Part shown: positions 27,334-35,999 of the stretch, piece after piece
Numbering within the stretch: the first letter of the stretch is position 1
Layout: the number at the start of each line of letters is the position of its first letter
Source of the DNA: Paenibacillus sp. Soil766
GTDB lineage: Bacteria > Bacillota > Bacilli > Paenibacillales > NBRC-103111
Assembly (NCBI RefSeq): GCF_001428105.1
Contig: NZ_LMSJ01000009.1
Span: 95,549-159,548, forward strand
Length of the DNA stretch: 64,000 nucleotides
Direction of reading: 5' to 3'
Translations under genes and position numbers: made by a program
Notes under the pieces: model-generated
What the model was told of the DNA's origin: nothing
Seen by the model: only the letters and a program-made list of their open reading frames with translations
Databases searched by the model: none

Positions 27334-27567
27334 ATGCCAGTCGTTACGATTAAAGTAACCCGTGAGGGAAGCACGCCGGAACATCAGTCTGTTACGGCAG
27401 AAGAAAAGGCAGCGATTATTAAAGGTGTCAGCGAACTTCTTCTTAACGTGCTCAACAAGCCATTAGAATCAACTCATGTTATTATTGAGGAAGTCGAATT
27501 GGACAATTGGGGATGGGGCGGATTACCAGCACTTGAATACCGCAATCAGCGATCCTCTCACAAGTGA
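27334..27567 (+). CDS. 4-oxalocrotonate tautomerase family protein
   Basis: A 77-residue tautomerase. The mature N-terminus after Met removal would be PVVTIKVTREG, exposing the catalytic Pro-1 of this family. THVIIEEVELDNWGWGG near residues 48-64 is also typical. AAGGAGG precedes ATG 27334, so the longer frame from 27298 is rejected because it would bury the catalytic proline. These enzymes isomerise enol/keto acids in aromatic degradation. Probably co-transcribed with the nitronate monooxygenase. Confidence 0.9.
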   Translation: MPVVTIKVTREGSTPEHQSVTAEEKAAIIKGVSELLLNVLNKPLESTHVIIEEVELDNWGWGGLPALEYRNQRSSHK

Positions 27568-27583
27568 TAGGAGGCAGAAGATC

Positions 27584-28669
27584 ATTAATCTGAATACAGC
27601 ACTTTGCCGCATATTTGAAATTCGTTATCCCCTCTTCCTAGCCGGTATGGCAGGAGGACCTGGAACCGTTAGCATGACAGCAGCTGTATCCAACGCAGGC
27701 GGGTTGGGGACCCTCGGAGCGGCCTATATGGAACCTGAAGCGATCCGTACAGCTATTCGAGACATTCGTAAGTTAACGAACGCTCCATTCGGCGTTAATT
27801 TATTCGTTACTCAGGCTCATGATGACAATGCGAGAACACCGGAAGTTCAACAGGAACTGAATGTGATGAGAGCTAAACTCGGCATTCCCCAGGTTGTGGC
27901 AGAAGAGGTGAAGACACCTGATCATTTTGAGCAACAATTCGCCGTTCTGTTAGAAGAACGAGTGCCGGTGATCTCTACGGCTTTCGGAGTACTTTCACCT
28001 CACATGACAGAGGCAGCTAAAGCGGCTGGGATTCGAATTGTGACGATGGTGACAACCGTCGATGAAGCCATTCTTGCTGAACAAGCCGGATGTGACGCGA
28101 TAGTGGCTCAGGGAAGTGAAGCTGGAGGGCACCGCGGGACATTTGACATTACCAATCGACCTATGGGCGCAAACATAGGCACAATGGCGCTAGTGCCGCA
28201 AATCGTCGCGCATGTTCAAGTTCCCGTTATTGCAGCGGGAGGGATTATGGATGGTCGCGGACTGGTCGCCGCGTTGGTACTCGGGGCACAAGGGATTCAG
28301 ATGGGGACGCGATTCTTGACTTCGATCGAATCGGGAGCTCATATCGCGTATCAACATAAACTGCTTGCTAGTACCGAGGAGAGTACAGTGATCACAAATG
28401 TATTTTCGGGGCGTCCTGCCAGAGGTATTGCGAACGAATTTATAAAAGTCTGGGATGGGAATGGGATACAACCACTTCCATTTCCGACTCAAAATACAGC
28501 GACAAGAGATATTCGTAATGCGGCGGCTAAACAAGATAATACCGATTATATGTCTTTGTGGTCAGGGCAAGGCTTGCGTTTGATTACAGCTGGCCAAAGT
28601 GCTGAGAGCATCGTGGAGGAAACCATCCAGCAGGCTCAAGCGATTCTCACCCAAATTAAAAACTCATAA
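27584..28669 (+). CDS. Nitronate monooxygenase family flavoprotein, non-canonical start
   Basis: About 361 residues of an FMN-dependent TIM barrel: RYPLFLAGMAGGPGTVSMTA at the start, QGSEAGGHRGTF near 175, AAGGIMDGRG near 215 and GAQGIQMGTRFLTS near 233. Nitronate monooxygenases oxidise alkyl nitronates. AGGAGG (27569-27574) is not followed by ATG, GTG or TTG. ATC is 6 bases and ATT 9 bases downstream, with family-like INLNTALCRIFEIRYP after the ATT. The only canonical upstream start, ATG 27476, lies inside the tautomerase gene without a ribosome site. The start given (ATT 27584) is therefore an inference. Confidence 0.8.
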   Translation: MNLNTALCRIFEIRYPLFLAGMAGGPGTVSMTAAVSNAGGLGTLGAAYMEPEAIRTAIRDIRKLTNAPFGVNLFVTQAHDDNARTPEVQQELNVMRAKLGIPQVVAEEVKTPDHFEQQFAVLLEERVPVISTAFGVLSPHMTEAAKAAGIRIVTMVTTVDEAILAEQAGCDAIVAQGSEAGGHRGTFDITNRPMGANIGTMALVPQIVAHVQVPVIAAGGIMDGRGLVAALVLGAQGIQMGTRFLTSIESGAHIAYQHKLLASTEESTVITNVFSGRPARGIANEFIKVWDGNGIQPLPFPTQNTATRDIRNAAAKQDNTDYMSLWSGQGLRLITAGQSAESIVEETIQQAQAILTQIKNS

Positions 28670-28691
28670 GGTTGCAAACGTACCTTTACAG

Positions 28692-28724
28692 GAAATCTGC
28701 CCAAGTGGCAGGTTTCTTTTTTTT
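28692..28724 (+). terminator. Terminator after the TetR-controlled genes
   Basis: GAAATCTGCC (28692-28701) pairs with GGCAGGTTTC (28707-28716) with one wobble, followed by at least eight T residues. Confidence 0.85.
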
Positions 28725-28812
28725 CACATGTCAGAATTTATCCAGGTAAATACGAGCGGACTCAATTAAGCAGGGATCCTCTTTGGGAGTTATTCCTGCT
28801 TATTTTTAACTG

Positions 28813-28867
28813 TTGACTGGCAACTGCAATAGTAATATATTTAATATTATTAGATGAAATAATATTA
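28813..28867 (+). promoter_or_regulatory. pirin-marR promoter with palindromic operator
   Basis: TTGACT (28813-28818), a 17-base spacer and TATATT (28836-28841) form a good promoter. Directly after it, TAATATTATT (28842-28851) and AATAATATTA (28858-28867) are perfect inverted repeats spaced by 6 bases, covering the expected transcription start. This is the likely site for the MarR protein encoded two genes downstream. Confidence 0.75.
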
Positions 28868-28917
28868 GGATATTTTATTCGCTAAATATACATCCTATCA
28901 GACAAGGAGATATTCCT

Positions 28918-29691
28918 ATGAATATTCAAATACTAGGACCAGAACATCAGGGGAGAGAAGAATTCGACGGAGGCAAAATAATGGCTCAGAAACCATTAGG
29001 ATTCTCGGGCCAAGGGGCAGTTACGGTTAGACTAGGTCCGTTATTCTATTGGGCATGGGGACATGCAGAAGCAGCAGGAGGGATTGGGTTTCATCCTCAC
29101 CAAGGGTTCGAGATTCTATCTTATGGCATCACCGGTCAAGGCTTTCACCGAGACACGCTCGGAACGGAAAGCACACTGCAGCCTGGAGATATTCAACTCA
29201 TGCAAGCAGGATCAGGAATGCATCATGCTGAGAGCGTCGAAGCGGGCTTTGAAAGCTTTCAAATTTGGCTTGAGCCTTACTTGAATGAAGCTGTACGGCG
29301 AGAGCCAACCTATTCACTATACAAGTCCGAGGAATTCCCTCAGACAGACCAGGATGGCGTTAAGGTGAAGACCATTCTGGGTGAAGGATCGCCTGTCCGT
29401 AAACTCTTTAGTGATGCACGTATGTTTGACATTGAAATTAATGCAGGTGCGTCCTACGTTCACCGGCTATTACCGAACCGCACACTTGCCGGACTTTCGA
29501 TTAGAGGCAGCGGTGGTTCCTTTATCATACAGGGACAAGAGCCCGTCCATTTTGTGAATAAAGACTTTGCTATCGCTCAAACGGACCAAGAGGAGGATAT
29601 CATCATTCGTGCGGATGGAGAGACACTTCGAATATTTCTAATTGAAGTTCCTATTCAAGTCGATTATCCTTTGTATAACAAAGCTAGATAA
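28918..29691 (+). CDS. Pirin family protein (bicupin)
   Basis: A 257-residue pirin. The N-terminal cupin carries the metal-site pattern in HPHQGFEILSY (residues ~60-70) and QAGSGMHHAESVEAG (~96-110, His and Glu ligands). The C-terminal cupin is more degenerate. Bacterial pirins such as YhhW have quercetin dioxygenase activity or sense redox state. AAGGAGATATT precedes ATG 28918. It heads an operon with a MarR regulator 12 bases downstream. Confidence 0.88.
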   Translation: MNIQILGPEHQGREEFDGGKIMAQKPLGFSGQGAVTVRLGPLFYWAWGHAEAAGGIGFHPHQGFEILSYGITGQGFHRDTLGTESTLQPGDIQLMQAGSGMHHAESVEAGFESFQIWLEPYLNEAVRREPTYSLYKSEEFPQTDQDGVKVKTILGEGSPVRKLFSDARMFDIEINAGASYVHRLLPNRTLAGLSIRGSGGSFIIQGQEPVHFVNKDFAIAQTDQEEDIIIRADGETLRIFLIEVPIQVDYPLYNKAR

Positions 29692-29703
29692 GGTGGTTGA
29701 AGA

Positions 29704-30180
29704 ATGATTGAACGCGACGCTGAGGGTAAGGCACTTGATTTAAGGCTTACACGCGTACTAAAAAACATGGTAACTGTACTGTATGGAAGCTTAGAACGCG
29801 ACATTGACAGCTATGGTCTCAGTAGGGAAACTTTTCAGATTCTTGAGTTTCTCTACAATAAAGGGCCGCACCCTATTCAGAAAATAAGTGATACCTTCGC
29901 AATCCCAAGTGGGAGTATCACGTATGTGGTTGATAAGTTGGAAAAGAAGGAGTTCGTGGTACGACTGCCGATTCCTGGAGATCGACGTAAAACGAATGTG
30001 GCCTTAACTGAAGCTGGACGTAACTACTTCGATACGATTTTCCCCACGCATGTGCAAACCATTTCCAACAATTTGTCTTATGTTACGGATGAGGAAAAGC
30101 TCCAACTTATTGAGTTGCTGAAGAAGATTGGGTACGGGATTAAGAATGCGCAACATGATCAGGCGGATAATGGTGAGTAA
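29704..30180 (+). CDS. MarR family transcriptional regulator
   Basis: A 158-residue winged-helix regulator. The recognition segment is HPIQKISDTFAIPSGSITYV (residues ~57-76), followed by DKLEKKEFVVRLPIPGDRRK, where the D-R-R motif forms the wing. There is no Cys near the N-terminus as in OhrR, so the signal is not evidently a peroxide. AAGGTGG precedes ATG 29704. It probably represses its own operon at the TAATATTATT palindrome. Confidence 0.88.
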   Translation: MIERDAEGKALDLRLTRVLKNMVTVLYGSLERDIDSYGLSRETFQILEFLYNKGPHPIQKISDTFAIPSGSITYVVDKLEKKEFVVRLPIPGDRRKTNVALTEAGRNYFDTIFPTHVQTISNNLSYVTDEEKLQLIELLKKIGYGIKNAQHDQADNGE

Positions 30181-30240
30181 CTTCTGACTCCTAAGCTTGC
30201 CTTGCTCAATGCATAAAGAATGGTTATGATAACAACATAA

Positions 30241-30987
30241 ATGATGAGTAGGGGAGGTGTCATTATAACAACATCCATCATGAACGCAGAAGTAGTCATG
30301 CATGAACTTGAAGCTCTCGGCAAGGAACGAATGAAGAAAATGTATGTGTCGAATGGTGCTCACGAGCCGGTATTTGGCGTAGCAACAGGTGCGATGAAAC
30401 CGTTAGTAAAGCAAATCAAAATCAACCAACCGTTAGCGGAAGAACTTTACGCAACAGGGAACTACGATGCGATGTACTTTGCCGGCATCATTGCAGATCC
30501 CAAAGCAATGACGGCAGCAGATTATGATCGTTGGATCGATGCAGCATATTTCTATATGCTGTCTGACTATGTCGTTGCTGTAACGTTGTCGGAGTCAGGC
30601 ATTGCGCAGGAAGTTGCGGATACTTGGATCGCCAGTGGTGAGGAATTGAGAATGTCAGCGGGGTGGAGTTGCTACTGTTGGCTATTGGGGAATCGCAAAG
30701 ACGCTGAATTTGACGAAAGTAAGATATCTAATATGCTCGAATTGGTAGTAACTACGATTCATGCTGCACCCGAACGAGCTAAATATGCGATGAATAATTT
30801 TATCTACACTGTAGGGGTATCGTATACGCCGCTGCATGAAAAGGCGATTGAAATTGCCAAAGCTGTAGGTCCCGTTGAAGTCAAACAGGACAAGACGAAA
30901 AGTAAATTTCTAAGCGCTTTGGATAACATCCAAAAAGACGTAGAAAAAGGCCGGATTGGATTCAAACGCAAGCATGTAAGGTGTTAA
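30241..30987 (+). CDS. AlkD-like DNA alkylation repair protein, start uncertain
   Basis: Up to 248 residues of the AlkC/AlkD HEAT-like DNA glycosylase superfamily: RMKKMYVSNGAHEPVFGVA and ELYATGNYDAMYFAGIIADP in the first helical repeats, later RMSAGWSCYCWLLGNRKD. AlkD excises positively charged alkylpurines without base flipping. The GGGGAGG site (30251-30257) lies after the first ATGs (30241, 30244) and 22 bases before ATG 30280. Seven bases after the site is ATA (30265), followed by ACA-ACA-TCC. A non-canonical ATA start or a lost ATG is therefore possible. I give the longest canonical frame. Confidence 0.8.
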   Translation: MMSRGGVIITTSIMNAEVVMHELEALGKERMKKMYVSNGAHEPVFGVATGAMKPLVKQIKINQPLAEELYATGNYDAMYFAGIIADPKAMTAADYDRWIDAAYFYMLSDYVVAVTLSESGIAQEVADTWIASGEELRMSAGWSCYCWLLGNRKDAEFDESKISNMLELVVTTIHAAPERAKYAMNNFIYTVGVSYTPLHEKAIEIAKAVGPVEVKQDKTKSKFLSALDNIQKDVEKGRIGFKRKHVRC

Positions 30988-31019
30988 TCCTATAGCACAA
31001 TTGTATAATTCGTAGAAAT

Positions 31020-31054
31020 AAGTCCGTGTATATCACGGGCTTATTTTATTTTTT
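31020..31054 (+). terminator. Terminator after the alkD-like gene
   Basis: AAGTCCGTG (31020-31028) pairs with CACGGGCTT (31034-31042) with one wobble, followed by ATTTTATTTTTT. Confidence 0.8.
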
Positions 31055-31157
31055 GAACAGAATAACCATTTCATCGTCTAATATAAAAGGAAGATTTACC
31101 AATCCCAAGGGTGTTAGATGTGCCCACTGACGATCGTATAGGAGAGTGACATTCGTA

Positions 31158-31766
31158 ATGGACGACAACTATTGGAATCACAATACGGCATTTCACGATG
31201 AGTTAGTTGCAGACGCTAAGCTACGCGGAGGACGCGTACTTGACATTGGGTGTGGTGACGGATTACTACTTCAACGACTCGCGCCATTCGCATCACAAGT
31301 GATTGGGATCGACCCCGATCCTACAGCCCTTGAGCTTGCACAAAGGCGACTTGCTGCGATTTCGAATGTGGCGCTTATGAACGGCGATTTCCTTACTTAC
31401 CCAGTCCCAATCCATGAGGAACGATTTGCAACGGTAATCTCTGTCGCGACTTTGCATCATATGGATTTGAGAAGCGCACTGCTTCACATGCACCAAGTTC
31501 TCGCACCCGGCGGTCGACTTCTCATCATAGGCTTAGCCGATGACAAGTCACTAATGGATTTGCTATTCTCTGGACTACTGCTGCTTCCTATCCGTATCCT
31601 GGATCGACTTCACGGTGGGGTAAGCAACCCTAAAGTTCGAATTGCTGCACCAAAAGAAACCATCAGGGAGATTCGCCACATGGCACAGGAGATACTTCCA
31701 GGGGCAAAGGTTCGACGACGTTTCTACTACCGATATAGTCTTTCATGGGACAAACCATTGGAGTAA
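31158..31766 (+). CDS. Class I SAM-dependent methyltransferase
   Basis: A 202-residue Rossmann-fold methyltransferase. Motif I is GGRVLDIGCGDGLL (residues ~24-37), the acidic end of strand 2 is IGIDPDPTALELA (~51-63) and the post-motif VISVATLHHMDLRSAL is at ~93-108. The substrate is not evident; the family is UbiE-like. A GTG at 31146 is an alternative start but abuts the GGAGAG site, whereas ATG 31158 is 12-13 bases from it. It converges on the ger operon with only 45 bases between them. Confidence 0.87.
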   Translation: MDDNYWNHNTAFHDELVADAKLRGGRVLDIGCGDGLLLQRLAPFASQVIGIDPDPTALELAQRRLAAISNVALMNGDFLTYPVPIHEERFATVISVATLHHMDLRSALLHMHQVLAPGGRLLIIGLADDKSLMDLLFSGLLLLPIRILDRLHGGVSNPKVRIAAPKETIREIRHMAQEILPGAKVRRRFYYRYSLSWDKPLE

Positions 31767-31811
31767 AACGTCGAGTGGATTTGATTCTCCAGTTAACGGA
31801 ACTGTAAGCAA

Positions 31812-32894
31812 TTACAACATACTTTTCTTTCGAATACTGCCAATCATCCATAATAGTAATGGAATCCCAATAAGATTAATGGGAAATATCACAGCTAGCC
31901 AAAACTTCGCATAATTCATGGAATCGTTCGTGTTACGTGGCAGCAGGGAAATTACAAACACAATAGGCGCTATCCACCAAATGGCATGCTGCCATTTTTT
32001 CATATCAAATAATTGCGCGGCACCATAACTGGTTATGAATACATAGAGAGATAGTTTAATGAAAATTCCTATGATCCATAATAAAACAGCCAAAACATCA
32101 ACATTCTGGATAAAATCCATGACTGAAATATAGGACATAGCAGAATAGAGGGGGTAAATAAATTTAGCCGGTAATTGTGGACCAAAGACTAGAATCACAA
32201 CCAAGACCATGGCAAGAACGGCGATGGAAGCAGCCGCTACACCCAATAAGGATGAGATCATTGCACGTTTTGGCTTAGACATGAAAGCTATTAACATTAC
32301 TACCATAAAGGATTCTCCAAGGAACGAGGCAGGCGTAAAGCTTGCTTTCACGATGGGAATAATTCCTGAGTTTGCATACACCGGCAGTATGTTATACCAG
32401 TCCCAGTCCTTAAAGCTAAATAGAAGGATGAGTATACAGCCAAATGCACTAATAGGACCGATGATTTCACCACAACGACCAATACTTCTAAGACCACCGC
32501 TATAGGTCACATATACGATAGCACCTAGCATGATGAGAATAACAATCCAAAGGGGGGTTGAGCTAAATAAAGCAAGGTAGACAAAATCCGCAAATTCTCT
32601 AAGCATGATTCCGGTAACAGATAGCCACATCACAAAGTAAGAAAGCAGTATGATTTTGCCTAACCACTTTCCAAGTATCGTTTGTGTGTATTGAATAAAG
32701 GTTTGCTCGGGGTAAAGGAGACTTAATTTGACAGCAACGAATGTTGTAAACAAGCAAATTAAAGTTGCGAAGATCATTGAAATCCAAGCATCTTGTTTGG
32801 CAAGAAATACAGGGGTCGAGATCGTGAAAAGTGCAGTCATCCCAAATTCCATTGAGAATATCAGCCAAAATAGTTGATATCCGGAGATTTTCAT
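31812..32894 (-). CDS. Spore germination permease, GerAB family
   Basis: A 360-residue membrane protein with about ten hydrophobic helices, of the GerAB/APC-superfamily permease type. Family signatures are ISGYQLFWLIFSMEFG at the start, LYPEQTFIQYTQTILGKWLG near 60-80 and FLGESFMVVMLIAFMSKPKR near 195. GerAB subunits bind the germinant in the spore inner membrane and act with GerAA and GerAC. The ATG overlaps the stop of the gerAC-type gene by 4 bases. It is the last gene of the operon. Confidence 0.92.
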   Translation of the reverse strand: MKISGYQLFWLIFSMEFGMTALFTISTPVFLAKQDAWISMIFATLICLFTTFVAVKLSLLYPEQTFIQYTQTILGKWLGKIILLSYFVMWLSVTGIMLREFADFVYLALFSSTPLWIVILIMLGAIVYVTYSGGLRSIGRCGEIIGPISAFGCILILLFSFKDWDWYNILPVYANSGIIPIVKASFTPASFLGESFMVVMLIAFMSKPKRAMISSLLGVAAASIAVLAMVLVVILVFGPQLPAKFIYPLYSAMSYISVMDFIQNVDVLAVLLWIIGIFIKLSLYVFITSYGAAQLFDMKKWQHAIWWIAPIVFVISLLPRNTNDSMNYAKFWLAVIFPINLIGIPLLLWMIGSIRKKSML

Positions 32895-34069
32895 TTCTTA
32901 ATCTCACTTTCTTTTAATTGAAGTGAAGGACCAACTAAACCAATATATTTTAGCGTGATATGAACATTTACATTTACTTCTATGTCTGGAAAAATAGTAT
33001 CCCATTGTCCTTTTAATTGATTCCAAACGCGGGGATGCTGACGATTCAAAGTTTGATTAAAACCAAATACGTCTGTACCAAATTGTTTTTGAACTTTAGT
33101 GATCATATCTCGGACATGCTCACTAGTTTTCATATTGATTACATGCTGAACAAGCATCAGATTGTGCTGCTCGCTAAGATCCCAATTCGTCGTGTTCTCG
33201 CCAACATGTCCAATGCCAGTCAGCATGATATCCATCTTCACCTTGTTATTTGGCAATATACTGCTCTTAATTTTACTTCCAAACTTGGTAATGATGATCC
33301 CTACTTCCCCATTCGCTTCGGGGATAGCTTCTACTGTGTCAAAGTAAGAAATTCGTCTGCGTATCCACTGCCGATAAGCGCCTTCGACAAAATTCAAATA
33401 ACCAACTAGTTTATAATCGTGGCCAAAAATAGCACGTCCATAAAAGCGAATCGTTTTTTGTGGTGAAGTTCCCTGAACGATGTCTACCACAGGCAAAGTG
33501 GGGTAGCTACCTTCGGTACTTGCCGCTGTCATAAAATCAAGATAGGAGGTACCGGTAGTACCACCAACCGCTTTATGTATTTTGACAGAGGCGACGGATG
33601 GAATTTTCTCAAGCGGATAGGGCACTTGCAAAGCTTCCAAGCCTGTACTTCCTTTGACTACCCAAATGTCTAATCGAATGCGATTGCCTGGATCGCGAGA
33701 AAACGCATCCAACATGTCTTTGATCCCATTTTTCGCTAGATCCTCTCCGATATAATAATTGTGTCGATGCCCTCGAGTAATGATGCGAGAAAGCTTCTGC
33801 CTTGTTTTCTGAATAGATTCAATCGTGCTTTTACCACTACCAGACTCAATAAAGTAAGGTTTATCACCACCGCTTCCTCCTATGGAACCCGAACCTATTC
33901 TGGATGGAACTATGAATTGACCTGCAGTTAAATACGTGCCGTCTTTATTAAGATCAGCCGATGCAGCGAGATCGAACGCTCTGTCTGAAAGCTCATTGCG
34001 GTCCCAACACCCTGTAATGAGAGGGATACAGAACAGCCAAATAAAGCGACTTGACAGGCGAACTTTCAT
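32891..34069 (-). CDS. Spore germination lipoprotein, GerAC family
   Basis: A 392-residue Ger(x)C lipoprotein. The signal sequence ends in the lipobox PLITGC (Cys at residue ~21), followed by the highly conserved WDRNELSDRAF. The middle holds SVASVKIHKAVGGTTGTSYLDF and the end a conserved IEVNVNVHITLKYIGLV strand. It would sit lipidated on the outer face of the spore inner membrane. It overlaps both neighbours by 4 bases. Its position between the A and B genes differs from the A-B-C order of Bacillus gerA. Confidence 0.92.
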   Translation of the reverse strand: MKVRLSSRFIWLFCIPLITGCWDRNELSDRAFDLAASADLNKDGTYLTAGQFIVPSRIGSGSIGGSGGDKPYFIESGSGKSTIESIQKTRQKLSRIITRGHRHNYYIGEDLAKNGIKDMLDAFSRDPGNRIRLDIWVVKGSTGLEALQVPYPLEKIPSVASVKIHKAVGGTTGTSYLDFMTAASTEGSYPTLPVVDIVQGTSPQKTIRFYGRAIFGHDYKLVGYLNFVEGAYRQWIRRRISYFDTVEAIPEANGEVGIIITKFGSKIKSSILPNNKVKMDIMLTGIGHVGENTTNWDLSEQHNLMLVQHVINMKTSEHVRDMITKVQKQFGTDVFGFNQTLNRQHPRVWNQLKGQWDTIFPDIEVNVNVHITLKYIGLVGPSLQLKESEIKK

Positions 34070-35637
34070 TTCACTTCATCTCCTTGGTTCCCTTTTCTTC
34101 GTTGCCCCTTGCGAAATCGCAATTTAGTTGTAGTTGAATCGGACATTGGCAAGGTATTCATACGCCATCTCGGTGCACGGATTAATACATCCTTTAATTC
34201 ACTTTTCGTTAGTGGAGCTACCGGACTTAAATAAGGGATGCCGAATGACGCCAGATTCGTAAGGTGTATAAGCAGGAAGACAGACGCCATGGTAACGCCG
34301 TATAAGCCAAGGACCCCTGAAGAAATGAGCATAGGAAAGCGAAGTATTCTGAAAGGCATTCCCATACTGTATCTTGGGGTAATAAGCGATGCAATCCCAG
34401 TCAGCGAAACTACAATGACCATCGGAGCTGAAACAATCCCTGCCTGTACGGCTGCTTGTCCAATAACTAAAGCACCAACGATACTAACTGCTGAACCCAC
34501 CGGCCTCGGCATTCGAATACCAGCTTCGCGTAAACCTTCAAATAGAAATTCCATGAGCAACGCCTCTATTACAGCTGGAAATGGGACACCTTCACGAGCA
34601 GATGTGATACTGAGTAGAAAATTAGTGGGTAACAATTGAGGATGGAACGTAGTGATAGCTACATAAATAGAAGGTAAGAACATGGAAGTTATTATCAAAA
34701 ACATACGTAACAAACGGATGAGAGTAGCGTATATGAATCGCTCATAATAATCATCAGCGGACTGAAATGCGTTCCATAAGGTACAAGGGACAATAAGTAC
34801 AAAAGGGGTACCATCAATGAAAATCGCAACTTTTCTTTCTGCTAGACATGCGGCGACAATATCTGGGCGTTCGGTGTTCTGCACTTGAGGGAATAAGGTG
34901 AAAGGGTGGTCTTCAATAAACTCCTCAATAAAATTCCCGCCAAGCACGGTATCGATTTCAATTTGAGCGATTCGTTTACGAACTTCTTCAATAATTGATT
35001 CCAGTGCGATACCTTCTATGTAAGCAATAACAATTGTGGTTTTGGAAAGGTTACCAACGGTCATGGACTCCATTTTTAGCTTGGTGCTATGAATTTTTCT
35101 ACGAAGAAGGGTCGTATTCACAGAAATGGTTTCTGTAAAGCCTTCTCTAGGCCCACGAAGGGTCGTTTCCCCCATGGGCTCTTCAATAGCCCGTTTCTCA
35201 AAACCTGCCAGCTCTGCAATAACAGCTTTATCTATTCCTTCTGACAGGATGACTACGCTTGCTGATAAAATACCTTGAACAATATCGTCCATTGTGTCCG
35301 TTGTCTTTGTTTTGGCGATGGAAACCAGCTGTTGTTCAAGAATCCAATCTACTGGGTTCAATGCCTCTAATTCTGATGGTGGACTCTCTAGCATCCAAGG
35401 TTTTAACAAGTTACTATCTAACGATTTGGTATCCACCAAACCATCCATATAAACGATTAATACATAGACTTTCCCGAATAATTGGATATGTCGAAACACA
35501 ATATCATAGCAATTGGTAAATATAGCTCGGATGTTGTGTTCATTCGTCTCTAGAGACTTACTAATTGCTTCTTTAAGGGCATGTTCAGGAGATGTATGGG
35601 TATAATTAGAGTTTTGTACAGTAGATATGGATGCCAT
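34066..35637 (-). CDS. Spore germination protein, GerAA family
   Basis: A 523-residue receptor A subunit. The N-terminal ~290 residues are soluble, with GPREGFTETISVNTTLLRRKI near 163-183. About five membrane helices follow, with FPAVIEALLMEFLFEGLREAGIR and GIASLITPRYSMGMPFRILRF as family blocks. GerAA subunits form the pentameric channel of the germinant receptor. The only evident ribosome site, TTAAGGAG, directly abuts ATG 35637, which is too close. An in-frame ATA 9 bases after the site is the next candidate, so the exact N-terminus is uncertain. Confidence 0.92.
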   Translation of the reverse strand: MASISTVQNSNYTHTSPEHALKEAISKSLETNEHNIRAIFTNCYDIVFRHIQLFGKVYVLIVYMDGLVDTKSLDSNLLKPWMLESPPSELEALNPVDWILEQQLVSIAKTKTTDTMDDIVQGILSASVVILSEGIDKAVIAELAGFEKRAIEEPMGETTLRGPREGFTETISVNTTLLRRKIHSTKLKMESMTVGNLSKTTIVIAYIEGIALESIIEEVRKRIAQIEIDTVLGGNFIEEFIEDHPFTLFPQVQNTERPDIVAACLAERKVAIFIDGTPFVLIVPCTLWNAFQSADDYYERFIYATLIRLLRMFLIITSMFLPSIYVAITTFHPQLLPTNFLLSITSAREGVPFPAVIEALLMEFLFEGLREAGIRMPRPVGSAVSIVGALVIGQAAVQAGIVSAPMVIVVSLTGIASLITPRYSMGMPFRILRFPMLISSGVLGLYGVTMASVFLLIHLTNLASFGIPYLSPVAPLTKSELKDVLIRAPRWRMNTLPMSDSTTTKLRFRKGQRRKGNQGDEVK

Positions 35638-35999
35638 CTCCTTAAGAACGTTTGCATCACCATGAGCAGGGGATTATTCACGCTATTATCCGTATCTTCC
35701 CTCAAACGATATCGAATTATGCATATTATGGAAAAGATGCATAATGTTCAGCATCTCGATGATCGAGCCCGGCCATGCTGACATTTTGTACCCCCTTTGA
35801 ATCAAATTGGGTAATAGAGATGCATAATGCGAACTGTGTAACACCATATTCATGCTGAATTCTAATCGTGCCTAGGTTCATAGGAGGTGGTGTTATTTCG
35901 TCTAAGCAGGAAAACACTTTGTGCTTATCGAACAGAATGGATAATAATGGAGTTGCTGCTTTCTGAAGCAGCTTCTTTTCTTGGAAGGGGAGCATTTCT
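35638..35999. other. Divergent intergenic region between gerAA and the MBL-fold gene
   Basis: On the minus strand a CATAATA matches a sigma-G-type -10 (about 35723-35729), but no -35 sits at the right distance. On the plus strand AGGAGG (35882-35887) is followed after 7 bases by ATT 35895, opening a 23-codon frame that stops at 35964-35966 inside a hairpin. A GTG at 35890 opens a 37-codon frame whose TGA overlaps the ATG of the next gene. Neither is secure. Confidence 0.4.
35955..35981 (+). terminator. Hairpin with T-rich tail just upstream of the MBL-fold gene
   Basis: GCTGCTT (35955-35961) pairs perfectly with AAGCAGC (35966-35972) around TCTG, followed by TTCTTTTCTT. It lies 19 bases before the start codon, so it can only matter as an attenuator or leader structure for that gene. 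Confidence 0.55.
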
